A DNA stretch of 10,160 bases from Chromera velia (lineage: Eukaryota; Sar; Chromeraceae): the NCBI GenBank assembly GCA_018398765.1, contig JAHBMJ010001745.1, positions 11,552-21,711 on the forward strand, in the 5' to 3' direction. The notes below the pieces were generated by a model. The model searched no databases. It saw only the letters and a program-made list of their open reading frames with translations, and was not told the DNA's origin. The stretch's first letter is position 1. Each line of letters begins with the position of its first letter. The position numbers and the translations under genes were made by a program. Below, one piece after another: positions 1 through 6,652 of the stretch.

Positions 1-130
1 AGGGGGGGGAAGAGAGGGGGAAAGAGAGAGCGAGAGAGCGCGCGCGCGCGAGAGAGAGAGAGGGAGAGAGAGAGAGCGCGCGAGACACAGAAAGAGAGAG
101 GGAGGGAGAGAGAGCGAGAGGGAGACTGAC
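1..130 (-). other. Start of helicase intron 4, CT-rich microsatellite
   Basis: After the donor at 130, the sense (minus) strand is almost pure pyrimidine: plus-strand GA repeats with a (CG)6 run at 39-50. No coding signal is seen. The intron continues off the left edge. Confidence 0.55.
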
Positions 131-294
131 CCTGGTTTGGTCAAGTGTGCGATAGTGTCCCTGATGTCCTCCAGTGCCTCTTGGTCGGGTCCCTTCACCT
201 GGTGGCTCATGGGGAGGCAGAGGCCGTGGTCGTCTTCCTCCTCGGGGTCCAGATCGGCACACCCCTTGTTGACCTCAAAACAGACCAGGGGAAC
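131..294 (-). CDS. Helicase exon 4 (acidic loop and helix)
   Basis: 54 codons plus two bases, after the acceptor CCGTCTGCAG and ending at a GTCAGT donor (130), identical to the exon 1 donor. It reads VPLVCFEVNKG, then an acidic stretch (DLDPEEEDDHG), then a probable helix (DQEALEDIRDTIAHL). The continuation lies beyond the left edge. If the donor is instead the nearby GTCTCC, the exon would end in phase 0 two codons later. I recognise no catalytic motif in it. The assignment to this gene rests on strand, spacing and phase. Confidence 0.6.
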
Positions 295-546
295 CTGCAG
301 ACGGGGGAGAGGAAGAGACGGAACCGGCATTTTCTCCTCTCCTTTCTTGTTCTGAGACGGTTTCTGTCTTGTGTACTGAAAGGGAGACAGGGAAGACAGA
401 GAAGAAAGAAAAGAGAGAAAGGACAGAGAAAGAGAGAGAGAGAAGTAACAAAGCAAGGAAGGAAAGAAAAAAAAAAAAAAAAAGAAAGAGAGAAGATAGG
501 AAGGAAGGAAGGAAGGAAAGAAAGAAAGAAAGAAAGAAAGAAAGAG

Positions 547-605
<59 letters not shown>

Positions 606-2280
606 ACGAAAGGGGGGAAAAAAGGGAAAAGGAAAACAAAGCAAGAAAAAAAACGATGACCAAGAAGACGGACCTCCGGGGTTCCATGCCATTTTGTTGG
701 AGGGGGTACCAGTCTGGCTGTATAGGAGGTCTCAATTATCTCGATCTTGTCTCGAATCAGCGAACGGGTGCTCACCTGCATTTCTTAATTTCACAAACAG
801 GGAACGTTCCTTCTTAATTCCATTACATGCATGCTTACTTGAAGGTAGGCAGGCAGGTAGGCAGGAATGCGGGCAAGGCACAATTCCCTTTTCATTCAGG
901 TCATCTCAAGGGACTCTCTGAGCACCGCAGTCCACACTCACTCTCTCCTCTCCGGACTGGAATCGCTTTTTCACTTTCATGTTCTTGCATTTCACAAATT
1001 CATGGATCGACCGACCGGAAGGAAGGCAGGCAGGCAGGCAGGAAGACTATTGCAGAAATGTTTCCTCTTCCCCCTCCGCACCCCTTGAGAGACTAGCTGA
1101 CCTGTTTCGCTGCCTTCTCGTATTCAGTCCAGTTTAGGGGAATGCCGACGGCGGAGAGACCCAGGATGCGCGGCCTTTCGTCGACCTGCTCTCTCCCAAC
1201 AAGGGCCACAGAGAGTCACAGAGAGAGAGAGAAAGGGAGAGAGGTGGCGACAAGAGAAGAGTACACATTTCCTTCTGACTCAAACAGACCACTCGACGAG
1301 AAGAGTACACAATTCCTTCTGACTCAAACAAACCACTCGACGAGAAGAGTGCACAATTCCTTCTGACTCAAACAAACCACTCGACCACTGCTCGCGACAT
1401 TTACGCGCCAAGCGAGTGATACATGCAGCGAGAGGGGGGGGGGGGAAGAAGCAGACAAAGAGACAGACGGAGATCGAGCGAGCTTGAAAGAAGAGAGACG
1501 TACACAGACGGAGGGGGAAAAAGAGATGTGACATGCAATATATGTCCCTAGACTTAGACTGACCGGACACGCTCTGTAGTGCTGCAGCATGATGATGTGA
1601 TAGAGGTCCTTTTCTGACTTTACGTGGTGGCACTCATCGAAAACGAGCAGGGAGATATCTTTCATCCTGATGAACCCGTGCTCCATGTACTGCAGAAGGA
1701 CTTCGGGGACCATGAAGAAGACCCTGGGAGGGCCCTGGCATGGCACTACAATCTCATCTTCCTCTTCGTCCTCGTCCTCACCCTTCTTCTCAGCTTCATT
1801 CTCTTTTGTCTTCTCCTTTTGACTGTCTTCCTCTTCGATTTTCGCCATCTGCTGGAGCTCTTCTCTGATTGCCTTCCAGGTTTTCGGATCGTCGTAGTCC
1901 TTCTCATCCCATTCTAGGTCCTCTGGATCGACGTAGCTGATCTGGCCTGTGCGGACGCAAATTTTGATATCTGCCTCTTTCCGCAAAGCATCGGCCTGCT
2001 GCTGGACAAGGGGAACTTTGGGGGCCAGAAAGATGATCAGCTTGCTCTTCAGCACACTCGCTCGTCTGTTCTCAGACTTCCGGAGGAAGGAATCCGTGCT
2101 CTTGGCTTTTAGAATGGCTTCGTCGGCAAATGCAAATTCCTCGATGAGTCTGCACGCAATTTTTGTCTTGCCTGTGTTTGTGGGGAGGAACACAATCACA
2201 TTTTGGAAACGGGCCTTCTCCAGCATGAATTCCTGATGGGCCCACAAGGGCTCTTGGCGCTTTGATTTCCCCTGTCTCAT
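131..2280 (-). CDS. Dicer/RIG-I-type superfamily 2 helicase, 5' part of split gene (partial)
   Basis: Whole model: exons 2280-1564, 1185-1102, 775-674 and 294-131 give 355 residues, continuing past the left edge. The protein looks like the ATP-dependent RNA-helicase half of a Dicer or a RIG-I/DRH-type protein, which acts on double-stranded RNA in RNA silencing or antiviral sensing. What is seen: Walker A PTNTGKT (residues 33-39), motif Ia-like FLAPKVPLVQQQ (84-95), a very acidic insert (about 147-178), VPEVLLQYMEHGF (191-203), the DECHH box (215-219), then RPRILGLSAV (243-252), matching the Dicer RILGLTAS step (motif III). The last two exons would fall after helicase domain 1, where Dicers carry a helical linker. 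The first three splice junctions are phase 0. No RNase III, PAZ or C-terminal helicase domain lies in the window, so Dicer versus RIG-I-like cannot be decided. Confidence 0.8.
295..673 (-). other. Helicase intron 3 with GAAA/GGAA/GA repeats
   Basis: 379-bp intron, donor GTCCGT and acceptor CTGCAG. Plus positions 370-655 are almost all purine: (GGAA)n near 498-515, (GAAA)n near 515-570, (GA)n near 568-601 and a run of 18 or more A near 470. On the sense strand this is a very long polypyrimidine stretch ahead of the acceptor. Long Lys/Glu- or Ser/Phe-rich reading frames here are repeat artefacts. Confidence 0.6.
674..775 (-). CDS. Helicase exon 3 (linker helix)
   Basis: 34 codons, phase 0 at both ends, after the acceptor AAATGCAG and before the donor GTCCGT. 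It contains LIRDKIEIIETSYTARLV, which resembles the amphipathic helix following helicase domain 1 in Dicers (KIxxLE pattern), then a Pro-rich turn (PPPTKWHGTPE). The acceptor lacks a strong pyrimidine tract. Support comes from phase, position and the amino-acid pattern rather than a catalytic motif. Confidence 0.6.
776..1101 (-). other. Helicase intron 2 with GGCA repeats
   Basis: 326-bp intron from donor GTCAGC to acceptor AATGCAG. It carries two short tetranucleotide tracts of the GGCA/GGAA type (about 841-866 and 1017-1046) and one TGCATGC near 827. No exon was detected inside. Confidence 0.6.
1102..1185 (-). CDS. Helicase exon 2 (motif III region)
   Basis: 28 codons, phase 0 at both ends, after the acceptor GAGAGCAG and before the donor GTCAGC. 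It reads VDERPRILGLSAVGIPLNW and then a short acidic/basic helix. RPRILGLSA is the Dicer-type sequence that follows the DECH strand, so it fits directly after exon 1. The usual T-A-S of motif III is S-A-V here (residues 250-252), a change at a position that normally couples ATP hydrolysis to unwinding. The exon is far too short to be noticed by an ORF search, and I found it by following the family order. Confidence 0.78.
1186..1563 (-). other. Helicase intron 1
   Basis: 378-bp intron from donor GTCAGT to acceptor GAGAGCAG. It contains GA tracts, a run of 12 G (about 1433-1444) and a 44-bp minisatellite listed separately. The exon 1 frame reads on into it, but the repeats give that part of the translation no meaning. 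Confidence 0.65.
1261..1385. repeat. 44-bp minisatellite, 2.8 copies
   Basis: Three nearly identical tandem copies begin at 1261, 1305 and 1349, the last about 37 bp long. Each has the core CACAATTCCTTCTGACTCAA followed by CCACTCGACGAGAAGAGT. The 44-bp period is not a multiple of three, so the repeat is not built as protein sequence. It sits wholly inside helicase intron 1. Confidence 0.9.
1564..2280 (-). CDS. Helicase exon 1 (motifs I, Ia, Ib, II)
   Basis: 239 codons from ATG at 2280. The ATG has a purine at -3 (GAAATG), and an in-frame TGA lies 15 codons upstream (2325-2323), so it is the first usable ATG. A Q-motif-like stretch (WAHQEFMLEKARFQN, residues 13-27) precedes Walker A, as in Dicer and RIG-I helicases. 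The exon ends HYRACP at a GTCAGT donor (1563), phase 0. Reading beyond this donor loses all resemblance to the family. An alternative is that the pyrimidine-rich stretch just upstream, ending in GAGACAG at about 2272, is a 3' splice site and the true start lies further upstream. Confidence 0.8.
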
Positions 2281-2745
2281 TTCGAAGAGAGACAGAGACG
2301 GATCCCAAGCAGGACGACGAAGTCACCTCAAAAATGGGGCACTTGCTTCAATTGGCCCTGCGGTTACAGGTCTTTAAATATTCTTGGCCGAAAGCCACAT
2401 GCACACACGCAGCTAAGAAGTCCGGAGACGCCTAGCCATTAAATAAGTTAAATAGACAAAAATCCCTCAGACAGTCAACGTATGCCGACAAGTGCATGCA
2501 GTCCAGTTTTTCACGCTGTCTTCCACCTGACGGAAGAACATGGAGGAACCACTCTCTTCGACATGCAAACCGAGCTAGATGCGAAACGATGCTGGGTTGT
2601 GACAATGTGACAGCTGCGGATCGAAAACCGCGGAGACAGCTGCCCCCGCGGAGGGCGGAGTGTGACTTGGAGCGGGTGTTCGCACGGAGGTTCCCGCGCC
2701 CGGCCGGGGAGCACTTATACCGCGTCACCGCGGGCCTCCGGGGCC

Positions 2746-2757
2746 TATATATATAAA
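2746..2757 (+). promoter_or_regulatory. TATA-like box TATATATATAAA
   Basis: It lies directly after a GC-rich block and 5 bp before the TGCATGC cluster. Orientation fits the plus-strand gene, with transcription expected to start near 2780. A similar GGCCTATAT context recurs at 7472-7480. Confidence 0.4.
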
Positions 2758-2761
2758 GCTC

Positions 2762-2791
2762 TGCATGCACGCATGCATGCAATTGCATGCA
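2762..2791. promoter_or_regulatory. Cluster of TGCATGC(A) palindromes
   Basis: TGCATGC at 2762-2768 and TGCATGCA at 2774-2781 and 2784-2791. In apicomplexans this palindrome is a known binding site for an ApiAP2 transcription factor. Here it sits beside the TATA-like box between divergent genes. The motif is also a simple alternating sequence and occurs in many genomes. Confidence 0.4.
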
Positions 2792-2798
2792 TAAATCT

Positions 2799-3158
2799 TG
2801 ACGCAAGAAGAAATACTAGGCAAAGACGCGATAGCAAGGCAGGTCGTTGCAAAATCAACCTGACTGGATAGACTCTAGGCAAACAGGTCTAGGCACGACT
2901 CCCAATGCCGTGCAGTCTACGGCCGGTATGCTGGGACGTGCTATGCATCCCCGAACCATCAGAGTATCTGACGCAAGCAAGCTTGTGAACGGCCCCGGAA
3001 AGCAAGAAAAAGGAGAACTGCACGATTGACGCACGCCGGCCAGTCGGGGTTACGCCGACTCTCCCGCCCCCCCCCCTCCACGGGAAAAGCCGCGGAACTC
3101 TTCCCCCCCCCCCGGGAAAAAAACCCCGGGGTAAGCTGAAACCCATGCATCTGACGCA
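2799..3158 (+). promoter_or_regulatory. Four TGACGCA motifs, same orientation
   Basis: Exact TGACGCA at 2799-2805, 2969-2975, 3027-3033 and 3152-3158, all on the plus strand. The core resembles half of a bZIP/CRE-type site. Whether the region is upstream DNA or 5'-UTR depends on where transcription starts. Confidence 0.35.
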
Positions 3159-3338
3159 CGCATGGCGCAAATCAGCCTTTCGGGGCCGGGTTTTTGCCGA
3201 AAGACAGCGTGCACGCACGCGGGCTGGGGTATTTCTGTTTTCTAAGTGCCCCCCGCTTCGCTTTCCGGGGCCATTAAGCAAGCGAGCGCGGCATGAGCGC
3301 GGCTCAGTAACTGACCGCGATATCGGTGTGTTTTTCAG
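3131..3338 (+). other. Possible 5'-UTR intron of the unknown plus-strand gene
   Basis: A good donor GGG|GTAAGC at 3131 and a good acceptor TGTGTTTTTCAG ending at 3338 bracket 208 bp in the leader ahead of the start at 3555. No coding frame depends on it. It rests on the splice-site match only. Confidence 0.3.
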
Positions 3339-3554
3339 TCTGACAGGTTGCTGTCTCCGTCTACGGTCTATCTCCGTCTTGGATCGAGGACGGAAAATGA
3401 TGGGAAATTAACAACCGCAAAGACAAAAGCGCGCTGCATGACGACCTGCCCTGTAATCAAAAAGCAGTCTGAGACTCACGAGGAAACGTCGAGTAGTAAG
3501 CGGAATTGGTTCTGTAGCAGCGATTCGGAAGCGAGAGGAAGGAAGACAGGCACA

Positions 3555-4004
3555 ATGTCGAAGTTTGAGCAAGCGGGTCAAGAAGCACAGTTTTCCTTTC
3601 TCGGGGAAGATCGTCTCCCTGACAGAGAACAGCTGAAAGCGTACGGAGCTCACCTCTTCTGGTACCTCGATGGGACATTGCTCTTCCAAGCCGGCATCCC
3701 AAAAGTGGGACAGCCCACGAAGGTTGTTCCTCGTGAGTGGAAGCCACGAAACCTGCAGCTTGAAGCCCTCGTCGAAGTCAAGTACAAGCGTCTCGATGAA
3801 CACGGTCAGCCCGTCCTTGATGGGCATGTGAATCCAACGTTTGACATTTCCAGGCGAGCGGTCAGATGGAGGGGGGGCATGAGTGGTATTCGAAACGCTT
3901 TGAGACTCGCAAATGAGAGGGGCTTCACCAACACGATCGTCACCGCCGCCTACGTGAATTTTGCAGAAGAGATTGCCCGTCTCCTCAACACGAACGGCAA
4001 GGGC
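3555..4004 (+). CDS. Unknown gene, block 1
   Basis: 150 codons open to TAG at 4005-4007. It starts MSKFEQAGQEAQF and contains HLFWYLDGTLLFQAG, a basic RWRGGMSGIRNALRLANERG segment near residues 104-123, and VNFAEEIARLL near 134-144. In the splice model the exon stops at 3953 (residue 133, AAY) with the donor GTGAAT. The 17 residues after that still look like protein, which argues against this donor. I know no homologous family. Confidence 0.65.
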
Positions 4005-4999
4005 TAGGCAAGGGGAACAAGGAGGTTCTCATTCACGCAGTCTCGGGCGTTCCCCCCCCGCCTTCCTCTCAGAGGCCGGATCCAGCGGACATCGCGAAGG
4101 ACCAGAAGCGCATCTCCAAGGTGATGAAAGAATTCGCGCCCCCGTCTGATGGCTCCCCGGAGAACCTGAGAGAAGTCGTCCGAATCGCCTTGTCTGCAGC
4201 GATTGAGGATCAGCCCCGCATGTGGGAGAACATCTTCCCGACGATCCGGGTGGAGCCGTTCGACAACCTTGTGGACAAGTACACGACGGAGGAGATCCGG
4301 AGAGACCAGTGGACCCTCCTCTGTGCCGTGAACGACGCTGCAGCTCGGGCTTTCCAGCAGCAGGCTCTCATGACACGGGTGATGGAGACGCTGCGAGGGC
4401 AGTTGGCGGTTGGCGTGAAGGAGATCAAGTCCATCCAGCCTGCGGAGCAAGAGGAGCTTCAGAAGCTCTTTGATGAAGTCACAGACATTGCCTCGGTGTC
4501 TTCCGTCAAGAGCTCTCCCATCATGACAGGAGAGGGCGCAGGTGAGGAAGGGGCCCAGTCTGGGAAGCGAGGTCATGATGGTGGTGACGAGGACTCCAAG
4601 CATCCCCCCAAGAAGTTCTGCCGGGTGGGACCGAGAGTCAGGAGATGGGTGGTGACGAGCAGGAGGTGGCCCGACTTCTGAACGCCTCGTTGCAGCTAGA
4701 CGGCCCCCCTTCAGGTGTGGGAAGTTCTGAACGCTCACAAGGATTTGGTGGACAAGTTCATGGGGAAGAACATCGTTTGCCAGGACCTTCCCGACCTCGA
4801 CAAGCTGCAGGTCCTCCACCGAAAGCTCTACGATGCGTTCATCAACGCCCGGATGGATCCCACAGACCTCTTCTTCTACACGTACAACGACTCCACAAAC
4901 ACGCTGGACACGAGAACGGCCTTCGAATTGACTCAAGACATCAGATTCCTCATTGCGGTGCACATCTGGCACGGAGCTGACTGGCCTGACCGAGCATAG
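3555..4999 (+). CDS. Unrecognised protein gene, three coding blocks (spliced or frame-broken)
   Basis: Preferred model: exons 3555-3953, 4073-4624 and 4715-4999 give 411 residues, with phase-0 GT-AG introns of 119 and 90 bp. ATG 3555 has A at -3. An in-frame ATG at 3438 has a poor context and would add 39 residues. The protein looks soluble and mostly helical, with no signal peptide or membrane segment, and a charged Ser/Gly/Asp-rich hinge (about residues 280-317). I do not recognise a family or a catalytic motif. Competing model: blocks 1 and 2 are one exon broken by an 11-bp duplication near 3996, and block 2 to block 3 is broken by C-run slippage, giving a pseudogene or assembly errors. 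A frame-matched exon at 6593-6652 may extend it, but only past the TAG at 4997. Confidence 0.55.
3996..4016 (+). repeat. 8-bp direct repeat at 11-bp offset (possible duplication)
   Basis: GGCAAGGG occurs twice, 11 bp apart, exactly where block 1 loses its frame. The shift caused by an 11-bp insertion equals the observed frame change from block 1 to block 2. Confidence 0.75.
4073..4624 (+). CDS. Unknown gene, block 2
   Basis: 184 codons in a different frame from block 1, following a fine 3' splice site (CCCCGCCTTCCTCTCAG). It reads RPDPADIAKDQKRISKVMKEF at the start, then several helices, including DQWTLLCAVNDAAARAFQQQ (about 73-92). It ends in an acidic/basic low-complexity tail and KKFCR before the donor GTGGGA at 4625. 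The open frame also extends upstream through the pyrimidine tract to about 3990, as expected if there is no intron. Confidence 0.65.
4715..4999 (+). CDS. Unknown gene, block 3
   Basis: 94 codons and TAG, following the acceptor CCCCCCTTCAG. It starts VWEVLNAHKDLVDKFMGKN, contains KLYDAFINARMDPTDLFFYT and ends HIWHGADWPDRA. Codons are GC-rich at the third position, as in blocks 1 and 2. The frame equals that of block 2, so a 90-bp intron joins them cleanly. After the TAG the same frame stays open for eight codons to a CAG|GTGAGC donor at 5024. Confidence 0.65.
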   Translation: MWEVLNAHKDLVDKFMGKNIVCQDLPDLDKLQVLHRKLYDAFINARMDPTDLFFYTYNDSTNTLDTRTAFELTQDIRFLIAVHIWHGADWPDRA

Positions 5000-5389
5000 T
5001 GGAGTACCAACTGTCGTTTTCAGGTGAGCCGGGGACTTTTGGTTGTGGGGGGAGGTGAGACAGGACCCGGCATCGATATGACTTTTGGCGTAAATGCAGA
5101 GCAGGAAATTTCAATTTTAAATTAGCTTTTGGGGCTACGTACTTCTGAGTGCGAAGTGTCAGCGCATTGCAGGAAGGACTGCCAATGGGGTGCTGTGAGT
5201 TAGATGGAATTAGGACGTGGTCCATTTGTTGTTTGCCCTTTGTCTGACAGCGTCTGCCCTCTCTTTTTTGCTCATGGCATCTTTCATTTATCCCTAGCAT
5301 TTGTCCCGGCTTCATTTATTCATCTTTCTTCCTGTCTTCATTTCCTTCCTCCTTCTTTCCTTTCTTTCTTCCCCTTCTTCTTTTTTTCC

Positions 5390-5420
<31 letters not shown>

Positions 5421-6592
5421 CTTTCTTTCTTTCGTTCTTCTTTAGTTTTCGTCGGTATCTTCCTTTCGTCCTTTATTTCTTCCTTCCTTTCTTTCTTCCT
5501 TTCCGTCTTCTTTTCTTTCTTTCTCTTCCTTCTTTGAACTTTCAAGTTCCTTCCTTCCTTTCTTCCTTTCTTCCTCTTTTCCTTTCTTCCTCTCTTCCTT
5601 CCTTCCTTCCTTCCTTCCTTTCTTTCTTTCTTTCTTTTCTTTCTTTCTTTCTTTCTTTCTTTCTTTCGTTCGTTCGTTCGTTCGTTCGTTCTTTCGTTCT
5701 TTCGTTCATAGTTTCGTTCTTTCGTTCATAGTTTCGTTCTTTCGTTCATAAATTCGTTCTTTCTTTCGTTCTTTCTTTCTTTGTTTGTTTCTTTCTTCGC
5801 TTTTTCCCTTTCTGCATGTCTTCTTTTTTTTTCTTCGTTTCTTCCTTCCTTGCTTGCTTTCTTTCTTTGGAGAAAATTCTTCTTTCTTTTCTTTCTTTCT
5901 TCTTAAGTTTTGTTCCCTCTCTTTCTTCCTTCCTTTCTTCCTTTCTTTTCTTTCTTTCTTTGTTTTTTTTTGTTTGTTTCCTTCCTTGCTTTCTTCCTAA
6001 GGCTTCCTTTCTTTCTTTCTTTCTTTCTTTCTTCCTTCCTTCCTTCCTTTCTTCCTTCCTTCCTTCCTTTTCATCTCCCTGCTTTCCTGCCTTCCAAAAA
6101 GTCCTTCCCTTCTATCTTTCTTCCTTTCAACCTTTCTGCCTTCCGTCCGTCATTCCTTCTTTCCTTCTTTCTGTCTTTCCTTTCCATCTCCCTTCCTTTA
6201 CTATCTTCCTTTCTTTCTCCCTTTCTCCCTTTCTTTCTTCCTTTCTACCCTTCCTTCCTTATTCTCTTTTTTTCTGCATTTCTCTCTTTGTTTCTGTGTA
6301 ACAGTTTCCTCCTTTCTTCCTTCTTTTCTTCTTTTCTTTCATTCTTCCTTTGTTTTTTCCTTCCTTTCTGTCTGTCTCTCTGTTTTTCTTTTCTTTTCTT
6401 TCTTTCTTTCTTTCGTTCTTTTTTTCCGTCCTTCCTTCCTTCCTTCTTTTTTTTTTTTGTTTCAGCGTTTGCTTGTTTGTTTCTTCCTCGTTTTTCTTCT
6501 GTCTTGTCCCTCAGCTTGTACGTCATTTCCGCAGCGCCGTGGTCACCAACTCCCTCCCCTCCTTCCCCCCCCCTTTGACAATCTCTTTGCAG
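5000..6592 (+). other. Region after the unknown gene; possible large intron 5024-6592
   Basis: The donor CAG|GTGAGC at 5024 and the acceptor AATCTCTTTGCAG ending at 6592 would define a 1569-bp intron, either in the 3'-UTR or in a longer coding region. 5040-5300 is ordinary sequence with nothing I can support. 5330-6520 is the polypyrimidine microsatellite listed separately. Ser/Phe/Leu-rich frames in it are artefacts. Confidence 0.4.
5330..6520. repeat. Polypyrimidine TTTC/TTCC/TTCG microsatellite complex, ~1.2 kb
   Basis: Nearly all C and T on the plus strand, made of interleaved (TTTC)n, (TTCC)n and a (TTCG)n block near 5666-5690, plus three copies of a 20-bp unit at 5691-5750 (CTTTCGTTCTTTCGTTCATA type). 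The tracts are interrupted and of mixed age. Long mirror-symmetric homopyrimidine DNA of this kind can form triplex (H-DNA). Confidence 0.9.
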
Positions 6593-6652
6593 TACGAGGA
6601 CGGGGAGAATGATCGCGAAGAAGTGGAAAGAAGGATTCCAAATAGAGAGTGA
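6593..6652 (+). CDS. Possible small terminal exon
   Basis: After a good acceptor (ATCTCTTTGCAG) the sequence reads YEDGENDREEVERRIPNRE and then TGA. The phase fits the frame of block 3 across the putative 5024-6592 intron, but TAG at 4997-4999 lies in between. It may be a true exon of an alternative or decayed form, or chance (one in three for the phase). Confidence 0.25.
   Translation, partial: YEDGENDREEVERRIPNRE

Larger units (their letters stand above)
2281..3554. promoter_or_regulatory. Divergent intergenic region between the helicase and the unknown gene
   Basis: 1.27 kb between two start codons pointing away from each other, with no convincing coding sequence. It contains a GC-rich block (about 2620-2745), a TATA-like box, a TGCATGCA cluster, four TGACGCA motifs, C-runs at 3062-3118 and a possible 5'-UTR intron. 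It probably carries the promoters of both genes. That role is inferred from position and motif content only. Confidence 0.55.

Noticed and set aside
145-921. 258-codon plus-strand frame rich in Lys, Arg and Glu
   Set aside because: It runs through the GAAA/GA repeats of helicase intron 3 and antisense to exons 3 and 4. It is a repeat artefact.
1624-2236. Plus-strand frames of 95-97 codons opposite the helicase
   Set aside because: They are the antisense shadow of exon 1, which carries clear helicase motifs.
4004-4972. 322-codon open frame on the minus strand, the longest in the window
   Set aside because: It lies codon-on-codon opposite the unknown plus-strand gene. Its Arg/Leu/His-rich composition is what the complement of GC-ending codons gives. 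It stays open because the sense frame rarely uses TTA, CTA or TCA.
5204-6578. Long Ser/Phe/Leu-rich plus-strand frames that look like membrane proteins
   Set aside because: They are translations of TTTC/TTCC microsatellites. Several frames are open at once, as expected when the sequence lacks purines.
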